From: JBBPZA01 sp963728925
GTDB lineage: Bacteria; Actinomycetota; Thermoleophilia; Solirubrobacterales; Solirubrobacteraceae
DNA length: 64,000 nt
NCBI GenBank assembly: GCA_963728925.1
Contig: CAVSMB010000001.1
Span: 32,035 to 96,034 of the forward strand
Reading direction: 5' to 3'
Shown here piece by piece: positions 43,773-51,717 of the stretch. Under the pieces are notes generated by a model. The model did not search any database, was not told the DNA's origin, and saw nothing but the letters and a program-made list of their open reading frames with translations. Each line of letters begins with the position of its first letter. Positions within the stretch are counted from its first letter, which is position 1. Position numbers and translations under genes: made by a program.

Positions 43773-45923
43773 ATGACGCGCCATCTGACCCGGCTTGCCG
43801 ACGTCGCCTACCGCCGCCGCGGCCGCATGGTCCTGGCCTGGATCGCAGCGACGGTGCTGATCATCGGCGTGGGCTCCTCACTGGCGGGGGAGTACAACGC
43901 CGACTACGACACGCCGGGATCGGAGTCCAAGGCGGCCAGCGACATCACCGAGCAGCGCTTCGGCGGCTACTCCGGCCAGGAGATCTACGTCGTCTGGAAG
44001 GACCCCGACGGCGCCCGGAGCCCCGGCGCACGGCAGCGAATGAACGCGTTCTTCGCGCAGGCCGAGCAGGTGGACAACGTCGCCCGTCACACCCCGATCC
44101 GGGTCTCGCGGGACGGCACGATCGGCTCGTCGACCCTCCCGTTGACCGTCCCCGGCTGGGAGGTCCCTGAGGAGAGCGGCGAGAAGCTGATCGCCGCCGC
44201 CGACGGGAACAGCGCCGACGCGCTCGAGATCAAGCTCGGCGGGGATCCGATCTACGCCGCGCAATCGCAGTCGAGCCCGGAGGGAATCGGCTTCCTCGGC
44301 GCCGCGATCGTGCTGCTGATCGCCTTCGGCTCGGTGGTGGCAGCCGGCCTGCCGCTTGTGATCGCCCTCGTCGGTCTCGGCATCTCATCGGGCGGCCTGA
44401 TTGTCCTGCTCGCAAACGTCATCGACGTCCCGGACTGGACCACGGCGGTGTCGGGCTTGATCGGGATCGGAGTCGGCATCGACTACTCGCTGCTCGTCCT
44501 CACCCGGTTCCGCTCGGCGATGGACCAGGGCAAGGACCGCCACGACGCCGTGGTCGAGGCCGTCACCACGGCCGGACGCAGCGTGATCATCGCCGGCGCC
44601 ACGGTGGTGATCGCCGTTCTCGGGCTCTGCCTGACCGGCCTGCCCTACATGTACGGGGTCGCCATCTCGGCCTCCGTTGCCGTTCTGGTCGTGATGCTCG
44701 CGTCAGTCACCCTGCTGCCGGCGCTCCTCTCCTACCTGGGCCCGCGAGTCGACCGCCTGCGGCTTCCCTTGCTCGGCGCAAGGCGCAAGGCGAAGAGCGA
44801 CGGCGAGTCGCTCGCGGCACGGTGGAGCCATGCCGTCCAGCGGCGTCCATGGACAGCCGCGATAGCTGCGACCGCGGTACTGCTCGCGCTGGCGGCCCCC
44901 GCGCTCGGAATGCGGCTCGGCTTCCCCGACGCCGGCAACGACCCGCCGGACACCATGACCCGCCAAGCCTACGACCTGAACACGGACGGATTCGGTCCCG
45001 GCACCAACGGGCCGCTGGTGATCGCCGCGGACCTGCCCGACCGGGCCGCGAAGACGCAGATCGACTCGTTCGCGGCGCGGCTTCGCACCGAGCCGGGGGT
45101 CGCCTTCGTGCCCGAGCCTCGCATCAATGCGCAGGGCGACGCGGCGCTTGTCACCGTGATCCCGACAGGCTCTCCCCAGGACAAGCAAACGCAGGATCTG
45201 GTCAACCGGCTGCGCGACGAGGTCGTGCCGAACGAACTCGGCAAGTCCGGGATCACCGCCGAGATCGGAGGCGTCACGGCGGCGCTCGAGGACCAGAGTG
45301 ACTACATAAAGGGCCGCATGCCGCTGTTCATAGCCGGCGTCGTCGGACTCTCCTTCCTGCTCCTGCTCGTCGCCTTCCACTCGCCGCTGATTTCGCTGAA
45401 GGCCGCGGTGATGAACCTGCTCTCGGTCAGCGCCGCCTACGGAGTGATGACGGTGGTCGCGAAGGGCGGGACGATCGGCCAACTCGTCGGAATCGATCAC
45501 GAGGTGCCGGTGGCACCGTTCATGCCGGTGATGATGTTCGCGATCCTCTTCGGGCTGTCAATGGACTACGAGGTGTTCCTGGTCTCGCGGATCCGCGAGG
45601 AGTACCTCAAACACGGGGACACGCGACGCGCGGTCGCCGACGGCTTGGCCAAGACCGCGCGCGTGATCACCGCGGCTGCGGCGATCATGGTCGTCGTCTT
45701 CCTCGCCTTCCTGGCGGCGCCGGACGTCTTCCTCAAGCTGTTCGGGATCGGGCTCGCCACGGCGATCTTCCTCGACGCGACCCTCGTCCGGATGGTGCTC
45801 GTTCCCGCCGTGATGCAGCTGCTCGGCAGCCGCAACTGGTGGATCCCGAGCTGGCTGGAGAAGGTCCTGCCGCGACTCGATGTCGACGGCGACGCCGCCG
45901 GCACGGCGGAGGGACGCGCTTAG
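43773..45923 (+). CDS. MMPL-family RND transporter
   Basis: 716 residues with about 12 transmembrane helices and two large extracellular loops (about residues 37-165 and 385-505). The two proton-relay motifs are GIGVGIDYSLLVLTRFR in helix 4-5 and LFGLSMDYEVFLVSRIREEY in helix 10-11. MMPL proteins export lipids or drugs using the proton gradient. ATG at 43773 begins before a basic N-terminus. The 205 bp before it show no gene. No adjacent lipid-synthesis gene points to a substrate. Confidence 0.93.
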   Translation: MTRHLTRLADVAYRRRGRMVLAWIAATVLIIGVGSSLAGEYNADYDTPGSESKAASDITEQRFGGYSGQEIYVVWKDPDGARSPGARQRMNAFFAQAEQVDNVARHTPIRVSRDGTIGSSTLPLTVPGWEVPEESGEKLIAAADGNSADALEIKLGGDPIYAAQSQSSPEGIGFLGAAIVLLIAFGSVVAAGLPLVIALVGLGISSGGLIVLLANVIDVPDWTTAVSGLIGIGVGIDYSLLVLTRFRSAMDQGKDRHDAVVEAVTTAGRSVIIAGATVVIAVLGLCLTGLPYMYGVAISASVAVLVVMLASVTLLPALLSYLGPRVDRLRLPLLGARRKAKSDGESLAARWSHAVQRRPWTAAIAATAVLLALAAPALGMRLGFPDAGNDPPDTMTRQAYDLNTDGFGPGTNGPLVIAADLPDRAAKTQIDSFAARLRTEPGVAFVPEPRINAQGDAALVTVIPTGSPQDKQTQDLVNRLRDEVVPNELGKSGITAEIGGVTAALEDQSDYIKGRMPLFIAGVVGLSFLLLLVAFHSPLISLKAAVMNLLSVSAAYGVMTVVAKGGTIGQLVGIDHEVPVAPFMPVMMFAILFGLSMDYEVFLVSRIREEYLKHGDTRRAVADGLAKTARVITAAAAIMVVVFLAFLAAPDVFLKLFGIGLATAIFLDATLVRMVLVPAVMQLLGSRNWWIPSWLEKVLPRLDVDGDAAGTAEGRA

Positions 45924-46084
45924 TCGGGCGGGCTCGGGGTGGGGGTGGACGGGACGTCGTCGTCAAGCGCTAGCCCGCGCGGCGTCTTTCAAGCGGTTGG
46001 ACCACAGCGCCGACACGTCCGATTCTGCGCGATCGGACGGCGAGTCGTTGCCTCGTCACCGGTCGAGCGGCGTATGCTCGCCCG

Positions 46085-46501
46085 ATGGGCGACCCGCGCG
46101 CCTTGATGGACCGGCTGACCGCTGCGCAGAACGCGCACGACCTCGAAGCGATGCTCACCTGCTTCCACGAGGACTATCGGAGCGAGCAGCCGCAGGTTCC
46201 GGCCCGGACGTTCCAGGGAATCGACCACGTGCGGGCCAACTGGTCCGCGCTGCTGGACGCCATACCGGACTTCCACGCTGAGGTCCTTCGATCGGCAGTC
46301 GACGGTGACATCGTCTTCGTGGAGATCTACTGGACCGGAACCAAGATGGACGGCACGCCGCTTGACGAGCGTGGCGTCATCGTCATGGGCATCCGCGACA
46401 ACCGCCTCGCCTGGGGACGTCTCTACGTCGACGAAGTCAAGCGCGAGGGCACAGACATCGATGCCGTCGTCCGCCGCATGGCGGGTACCGAAGAGCGTTA
46501 G
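46085..46501 (+). CDS. SnoaL-like/ester cyclase protein
   Basis: 138 residues. MDRLTAAQNAHDLEAMLTCF, QGIDHVRANWSALLDAIPDF and VEIYWTGTKMDGTPLDERGV follow the NTF2-like SnoaL pattern. Such proteins bind or isomerise small molecules. The 160 bp before it hold nothing recognised. Confidence 0.78.
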   Translation: MGDPRALMDRLTAAQNAHDLEAMLTCFHEDYRSEQPQVPARTFQGIDHVRANWSALLDAIPDFHAEVLRSAVDGDIVFVEIYWTGTKMDGTPLDERGVIVMGIRDNRLAWGRLYVDEVKREGTDIDAVVRRMAGTEER

Positions 46502-46626
46502 CGCCCGCCGCTCACGCTTCTGCCGCTCTGGCACTCGAGCCTCCGTCCTGCGATTCGCGCCGTCGGCGTCTCGCCGGTTGCGCTATGACCCCCGGGGCGT
46601 CATCCGTGCCCGTTAGCGGCACCGGC

Positions 46627-47415
46627 TCACACTTCGACGGCCGTTGCGACGCCGAGCGGTAACCACCGGACCCGCGCCCGTAGTTCCTCGGGTGCCTGGG
46701 AGAGCTCGCGCTCGATCGCGCTTCGACCTTCCCGGAAGTGCTTCCATCCCTCGTAGTGGACCGGGATGACGGTGCGCGGCTGAACGAGCTCGCACAGCTC
46801 CACGGCCTCCTTCGCGGTCATCGTGTAGCGAACGGGACCGGAGACTGGGAAACGCACGCCCCCGAGGTGCAGGATCGCGATGTCCACCTGCAGCCGGTCG
46901 GCGACCTCGCGCACGCCGTCGTAGAGCACGGTGTCGCCCGAGATCCAGATGACGCCATGCTCCTGCCCGTCCCAGCGAAGGGCGAAGCCGATCACGTCGC
47001 CGACGATCGGGTGGCTCAGCGGGGGGCCATGGCGACACGGCGTCGCGGTGATCTCGAGCGTCGGCCGCGCGGGCGCCTCGAGCCGCGTGGCCACCCACGG
47101 CGCCAGACCGCGAGCGCCACTCGCGAGGCGCTTCGCACCGGCCATGGTGGTGATGACCGTTCTCGCCGAGGCCAGCATTGCTCGGCCAGCGCCGTCGAGG
47201 TTGTCCTCGTGGTGATCGTGGCTGAGCAGCACCGCGTCGATGGGCCCGAGCTCGGAAGCGGCCATCGCCGGGCCGGTCAGCTTTCGCGAGGCCGTGCCCC
47301 AGCCGAAGCGATAGCGCTGACCGGGTGGATCGAAGGTCGGATCGGTCAGCAGGCGCCAGCCCCCGGCTTCGATCACGACGGTGGGGCCGCCGATGTGGGT
47401 CAGGCGAAGGTCCAT
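46627..47415 (-). CDS. MBL-fold metal-dependent hydrolase
   Basis: 262 residues. The metal motif is LLSHDHHEDNLD, a variant of HxHxDH seen in many UlaG-like lactamase-fold proteins; further His/Asp are in TPCRHGPP, WISGDTVLYD and IPVHYEGW. Substrate unknown. The gene starts 64 bp from the divergent alpha/beta hydrolase at 47480. The start ATG at 47415 opens directly with the first strand (MDLRLTHIGG). Confidence 0.88.
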   Translation of the reverse strand: MDLRLTHIGGPTVVIEAGGWRLLTDPTFDPPGQRYRFGWGTASRKLTGPAMAASELGPIDAVLLSHDHHEDNLDGAGRAMLASARTVITTMAGAKRLASGARGLAPWVATRLEAPARPTLEITATPCRHGPPLSHPIVGDVIGFALRWDGQEHGVIWISGDTVLYDGVREVADRLQVDIAILHLGGVRFPVSGPVRYTMTAKEAVELCELVQPRTVIPVHYEGWKHFREGRSAIERELSQAPEELRARVRWLPLGVATAVEV

Positions 47416-47479
47416 AGCCGGTCATACTGATCGAAACCCTCGACTCGCTGCCGCACGGGCCGCGGGGAAGGAGCGTCAC

Positions 47480-48322
47480 GTGGCCTCGATCACCCAGCGG
47501 GAAGCGGAGCAGGTCGAGCGGGCCAACACGAGCGGCAGGACGCCGGTCGTGTTCATCCACGGACTGTGGCTGCTGCCGAGCAGCTGGGACAACTGGGCCC
47601 AGCTGTTCGAGGAGGCCGGGTACGCAGCGGTGACGCCGTCGTGGCCCGACGACCCCGAGACCGTCGAGGAAGCCCGGGCGCACCCCGATGTGTTCGCCAA
47701 CAAGACGCTCAAGCAGATCGCCGATCACACCGCCGACGTGATCGCCGAGCTGAGCAAGAAGCCGGCGGTGATGGGACACTCCACCGGAGGGCTGCTGACC
47801 TACATGATCGCCGGGCAGGGGTTGTCGGCGGCGTCGGTGGCGATCGATCCAGGCCCCTTCCGCGGCGTCCTCCCGCTCCCGATCTCGGCGCTGAGGTCGG
47901 CCATGCCGGTACTCGGAAATCCCGCGAACCGCGGGCGCGCCGTCACCCTCACCTTGGACCAGTTCAAGTACGGGTGGGCGAACGCACTCAGCGACGACGA
48001 GGCCAAGCAGCTCTACGAGACCTACCACGTGGCCGCGCCCGGCGTGGCGCTGATCCAGATGGCGACCGCGAACCTCAACCCCCGGACCGAGGCGAGGGCG
48101 GACACCAAGAACCCCGATCGCGGCCCGATGCTCATCATCGACGGACAGAAGGACCACACCGTCCCGTGGGCGATCGCCAACGCGGCCTACAAGAAGCAGC
48201 GTCAGAACAAGAACGTGACCGAGATCGAGAAGATCCCCAACCGCGGCCACTCGCTGACCATCGACAGCGGCTGGCGCGAGGTGGCCAACAGGGCGCTCGC
48301 CTTCGTGAAGCGCTTCGTCTAG
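47480..48322 (+). CDS. Alpha/beta hydrolase
   Basis: 280 residues. VVFIHGLWLLPSSWDNW is the oxyanion region, MGHSTGGLLTYMIAG the nucleophile elbow, LIIDGQKDHTVPWAI the Asp region, and IPNRGHSLTIDSGW the His. Such genes are common in actinobacteria and have no assigned substrate. GTG at 47480 with GAAGGAG nine bases upstream. Confidence 0.9.
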   Translation: MASITQREAEQVERANTSGRTPVVFIHGLWLLPSSWDNWAQLFEEAGYAAVTPSWPDDPETVEEARAHPDVFANKTLKQIADHTADVIAELSKKPAVMGHSTGGLLTYMIAGQGLSAASVAIDPGPFRGVLPLPISALRSAMPVLGNPANRGRAVTLTLDQFKYGWANALSDDEAKQLYETYHVAAPGVALIQMATANLNPRTEARADTKNPDRGPMLIIDGQKDHTVPWAIANAAYKKQRQNKNVTEIEKIPNRGHSLTIDSGWREVANRALAFVKRFV

Positions 48323-48423
48323 GCCGAACGCGATGGCGACCTTGGATGCGGCGGTAGTGTCCGCTCATCGGCGCGACGCTCTACTGGTTCTCGCTGTCGC
48401 ACCCGGCGCAGGCCGCTCGAGCG

Positions 48424-49122
48424 ATGCTCGATCTGAAGAGCATCGACTACGAGCTGGCCGGTGTCCTTCCGGGCCTGCAGCGGATCCACCTGCGGCTCGC
48501 CGGCTTTCGCGGCGGGACAGTCCCCGCGCTCAAGCTCGGTGGCCGTCGCGTGCAGGGTTCGCGGAGCATCGCCCGTGCGCTGGAGCGTTTTCAAGCCGAG
48601 CCGCCGCTGTTCCCGGCCGAGCCGCAGGCGCGGGCGCGCGTCGAGGAGGCTGAGCGCTGGGGCGAGCAGGAGCTGCAGGCGGTGCCGCGACTGATCTTCC
48701 GGTGGGGCCTCGTCCGGCACGCGAGCCTCCGGGCGTGGCTGGCGCGGCAATCGGGACTTCCGGCGCCGGCGATCGCGGCGGTCGTCAGCGTCCCCGCCGC
48801 GCGGTATTACGCGCACGCCATCAAGGCTGACGATGCGGCCGTCCGGCGCGCGCTCGCCGAGTTGCCGCGCTCGCTCGACCAGGCGGACACGCTGCTGGCC
48901 GAAGGCGTCCTGGCCACGACGCCCCCCAATGCAGCGACGCTGCAGGTCCTGAGCAGCGTGCGCGCGCTCGACGCCTTCGCCGACCTCCACGACCACGTCG
49001 CCTCGCATCCCTGCGCGGCAGCGGCGCGCGAGCTCTTCCCCGACTACCCCGAGTCGGTGCCGCGTTTTCTGCGCCCGGACTGGCTTGGAGCGCTGGCTCC
49101 AGGCGTCACGCGCGCTGCCTGA
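48424..49122 (+). CDS. Glutathione S-transferase N-domain-like protein, start uncertain
   Basis: 232 residues from the first usable ATG. GTVPALKLGGRRVQGSRSIA is the cis-Pro and substrate-binding segment of a GST thioredoxin-like domain, followed by a helical C-terminal domain. Reading upstream in the same frame gives GATLYWFSLSHPAQAARA, clearly the missing first strand and helix, but no ATG/GTG/TTG is in frame there and a TAG lies at 48355-48357. Translation may begin at a rare codon near 48367, or a frameshift near 48360 may have broken the true start (GTG at 48359 reads one base out of frame). Confidence 0.65.
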   Translation: MLDLKSIDYELAGVLPGLQRIHLRLAGFRGGTVPALKLGGRRVQGSRSIARALERFQAEPPLFPAEPQARARVEEAERWGEQELQAVPRLIFRWGLVRHASLRAWLARQSGLPAPAIAAVVSVPAARYYAHAIKADDAAVRRALAELPRSLDQADTLLAEGVLATTPPNAATLQVLSSVRALDAFADLHDHVASHPCAAAARELFPDYPESVPRFLRPDWLGALAPGVTRAA

Positions 49123-49137
49123 CCGAGCCGACCGGCG

Positions 49138-49449
49138 TCAGAGCGCGACGGTGTCGAGCTCGAGGAAGTCGGCGACCTCCGCGTCCCAGCGTTCCGCGAC
49201 GAACCGCACGTGGTCGGGGTGGGCGTTGTAGCCGGCGTAGGCGGCCTCGTCGGCGAACTCCATGACCAGGCCGAACGAGAACGCGTTCTTCGGGCTCACC
49301 TCCCGGCCGAGCTCGAAGAGCTCGACGCCGGGCACCGCCTCGAGGCCCGCCAGCGCCTCGAGGAAGCCCGCCTCCCCGTCGGAGCCGGGCGCATGGGTCA
49401 GCGAGAAGACGACCGCGTGTCGGATCCGGCCGTCGGCGAGGGGTGACAT
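49138..49449 (-). CDS. Dabb/stress-responsive A-B barrel protein
   Basis: 103 residues. IRHAVVFSLTHAPGSDGEAG, then VELFELGREVSPKNAFSFGL, and a final DHVRFVAERWDAEVADFLEL fit the Dabb ferredoxin-like barrel family. Function usually unknown; some bind or transform small molecules. The gene converges with the GST-like gene. Confidence 0.85.
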   Translation of the reverse strand: MSPLADGRIRHAVVFSLTHAPGSDGEAGFLEALAGLEAVPGVELFELGREVSPKNAFSFGLVMEFADEAAYAGYNAHPDHVRFVAERWDAEVADFLELDTVAL

Positions 49450-49469
49450 GCGCGCGCAGTCTACGGCGC

Positions 49470-49697
49470 GGCAACGTGTGGGAATGGACCACGGACTGGT
49501 ACGGCGGGTCGGAGCGAGCCAGCGTGGACCCCGCCCAACCACAGTTCCCGGTGCCGCGCAGGGTGGTGAAGGGCGGCTCGTTTCTGTGCGCCGACAGCTA
49601 CTGCATGCGCTACCGCCCCGCCGCGCGACGTCCGCAGATGATCGACACCGGAATGAGCCACATCGGCTTTCCGCTGCGTCCGCTCCAGCGAACCCGA
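49470..49697 (+). pseudogene. Formylglycine-generating enzyme, C-terminal remnant
   Basis: The stretch opens with GNVWEWTTDWYGG, passes RVVKGGSFLCADSYCMRYRP and ends SHIGFPLR, which are the last conserved blocks of formylglycine-generating enzymes (sulfatase-activating). Both active-site Cys of the family's SFLCxxSYC motif are present. The N-terminal three quarters are absent, and the ORF begins at the divergent Dabb start. No sulfatase gene is nearby. It is a truncated remnant in the gap before the NUDIX gene; its reading frame stays open into that gene. Confidence 0.75.
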
Positions 49698-49750
49698 GGC
49701 CGAGGCATCGCACGTGAGGACCGCCACCGGCCGAGTAGGCTGCTGGGCGC

Positions 49751-50680
49751 ATGCCCGCCGACGACTGGCCAGGGGTCCACGACGTCGTCGCCGACGCGGA
49801 GGTGCGCGCGTCCGGCGGGGTGATCGTGCGCAGCAGCGGCGGCTGCGCCGCGGAGCCCGAGGTGGCGCTCGTGCACCGCCCCAAGTACGACGACTGGTCG
49901 CTGCCCAAGGGCAAGCTCGACGACGGCGAGGGCTGGGAGGAAGCCGCGCTTCGCGAGGTCGAGGAGGAAACGGGGCTGCGTGCGCGGCTGCTGGACGAGC
50001 TGTCGCCGATCGCCTACCTCGACCCCAAGGGCCGGCGCAAGGTCGTGCGCTACTGGCGCATGGAGGCCCTGGCGGGCTCGTTCACGCCCAACAAGGAAGT
50101 CGACGAGTTCGAGTGGCTGCCGCTCGCCGAGGCGCTCGAGCGCCTCACCTACGATCACGACCGCGAGCTCGTTCAGAACGCGCTCGCCGGCCAGCCGCCG
50201 CCGGCCGGCGTCGAGATCGAGCGCAAGTGGCTCGTGGCCGAGCTGCCGGTGGACGACCTGCGCGACGCGCCCGCCGACGCGATCGCCCAGGGCTACCTCG
50301 CCGCGGGCCGCCACGGGGAGGCCGAGGTCCGCGTTCGCCGGCGCGGCGAGCGCACGTTCCTCACCGTCAAGTCGACCGGCGGGCTGGAGCGCGTCGAGGA
50401 GGAGCTCGCGATCGACGCGCGCACCTTCGCGTCGCTGTGGCCGCTGACCGAGGGCCGACGCGTGGAGAAGACCCGCCACCTGGTCCCCTTCGGCGAGGCC
50501 ACGCTCGAGGTCGACGTGTACGAGGGCGACCTCGACGGGCTGGTCGTCGCGGAGGTCGAGTTCGCCTCACGGGACGAGAGCGCGGCGTTCACCCCGCCGA
50601 GCTGGGTCGGCGAGGACGTCACGGAGGACGAGCGCTACAAGGCTCGCAACCTCGCGCTGCACGGGCTGCCGTCGCGGTGA
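49751..50680 (+). CDS. NUDIX hydrolase fused to CYTH domain
   Basis: 309 residues with two enzyme domains. Residues about 20-140 are a NUDIX domain: GKLDDGEGWEEAALREVEEE is the catalytic Nudix box, with Mg2+-binding Glu. Residues about 155-305 are a CYTH triphosphate-tunnel domain: EIERKW (the ExExK-type motif), EVRVRRRGERTFLTVKS, VEEELAID and LEVDVYEGDLDGLVVAEVEF. NUDIX enzymes remove a nucleoside diphosphate part; CYTH enzymes hydrolyse inorganic triphosphate or act on other triphosphates. One protein might carry out sequential steps. The stop overlaps the HAD gene start (GTGA). Confidence 0.9.
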   Translation: MPADDWPGVHDVVADAEVRASGGVIVRSSGGCAAEPEVALVHRPKYDDWSLPKGKLDDGEGWEEAALREVEEETGLRARLLDELSPIAYLDPKGRRKVVRYWRMEALAGSFTPNKEVDEFEWLPLAEALERLTYDHDRELVQNALAGQPPPAGVEIERKWLVAELPVDDLRDAPADAIAQGYLAAGRHGEAEVRVRRRGERTFLTVKSTGGLERVEEELAIDARTFASLWPLTEGRRVEKTRHLVPFGEATLEVDVYEGDLDGLVVAEVEFASRDESAAFTPPSWVGEDVTEDERYKARNLALHGLPSR

Positions 50681-51333
50681 CCGTCCAGGCTGTCGTCTTC
50701 GATCTGGACGGCGTGCTCGTCGACTCCGAGCAGGTATGGGACGCCGCGCGCCGCGAGCTGGTCGAGGAGACCGGCGGCGAGTGGCGCGAGGGCGCGACCG
50801 AGGAGATGCTCGGGATGAGCTCGCCCGAGTGGTCGGCCTACGTTCGCGATGAGCTCGGCGTTCAGCTCGAGCCGGCCGAGATCTCCTCGCGGGTGGTCGA
50901 CCACCTCGCCGACCACTACCGCCGCGAGCTCCCCCTGCTGCCCGGCGCCCAGGACGCCGTGCGACGCATGGCCGCCCGCTGGCCGCTCGGGCTCGCAACG
51001 TCGTCCAACCGCGAGATCATCGACCTGTTCCTCGAGCTCTCGAGCCTCGCCGGCTGCTTCGCGGCGACGCTGTCCTCCGAGGAGGTCGCCCGCGGCAAGC
51101 CGGCCCCCGACGTCTATCTCGAGGTCGTCCGCCGCCTGGAGGCCGAGCCGGCGCGGTGCGTGGCGATCGAGGACTCGACCAGCGGCCTGCGCTCGGCGGC
51201 CGCTGCCGGCCTCGCGGTGGTCGCCGTGCCGAACCCGCACTTCCCGCCCGAGCCGGACGCAGTGGCCCTCGCGGACGTCGTGCTCGACTCGCTCGACGAA
51301 CTCACCGCCGAGCGAGTCGAGCACGCGCGCTAG
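50677..51333 (+). CDS. HAD-superfamily phosphatase (beta-phosphoglucomutase-like)
   Basis: 218 residues. FDLDGVLVDSE holds the catalytic Asp pair, ATSSNREI motif II (Ser), RGKPAPDVY motif III (Lys) and AIEDSTSGLRSA motif IV (Asp). The cap domain lies in residues about 20-95. Related enzymes are phosphoglycolate phosphatase or beta-phosphoglucomutase types; the substrate is unknown. GTG at 50677 couples it to the NUDIX-CYTH gene. Confidence 0.92.
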   Translation: MTVQAVVFDLDGVLVDSEQVWDAARRELVEETGGEWREGATEEMLGMSSPEWSAYVRDELGVQLEPAEISSRVVDHLADHYRRELPLLPGAQDAVRRMAARWPLGLATSSNREIIDLFLELSSLAGCFAATLSSEEVARGKPAPDVYLEVVRRLEAEPARCVAIEDSTSGLRSAAAAGLAVVAVPNPHFPPEPDAVALADVVLDSLDELTAERVEHAR

Positions 51334-51459
51334 GCGCCGGCGTCAGCAGATCGCCGCCCCGTCGAAGCTGACGTTCGTGAGGAATCCGCGGCCCGCCAAG
51401 GCGCTGCACGTCCACGTCCGCGCTGCCCTCGGCGGGCGTCGACTCGTCCTCGACGCGCG

Positions 51460-51639
51460 GCGTCGCGGCGATGGCCGTGCTGCTCGCCGGTGTAGCTCTC
51501 CCACAGCATCGCGAGCTTGTCGGCCGGGGTGCTTGTCGCACACGTCGGCCGCGATGTTGTAGCGCTCAGGGACGTTCCAGCCGTGCTGCGCCACGGCCTC
51601 CTCATAGGACGCGAAGCGAGGCTGCTCGGCGGTGGCCAT
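51460..51639 (-). pseudogene. Acyl-CoA synthetase, N-terminal remnant
   Basis: The first 40 codons from the ATG at 51639 (after GAGGAG) read FASYEEAVAQHGWNVPERYN followed by IAADVCDKHP, the beginning of AMP-forming acyl-CoA synthetases. The frame is then lost and a neighbouring frame continues with DKLAMLWESYTGEQ, the next conserved block. About 90% of the enzyme is missing, so this is a broken gene start. It is divergent from the TrpB2 gene. Confidence 0.65.
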
Positions 51640-51717
51640 CAGAACTCCTCTCTCGTCTCGCAGCGCAGCATAGGCCCGCACGTAGAATCGCCGCGGCGAA
51701 CCCGACCGAGGAGCCCC

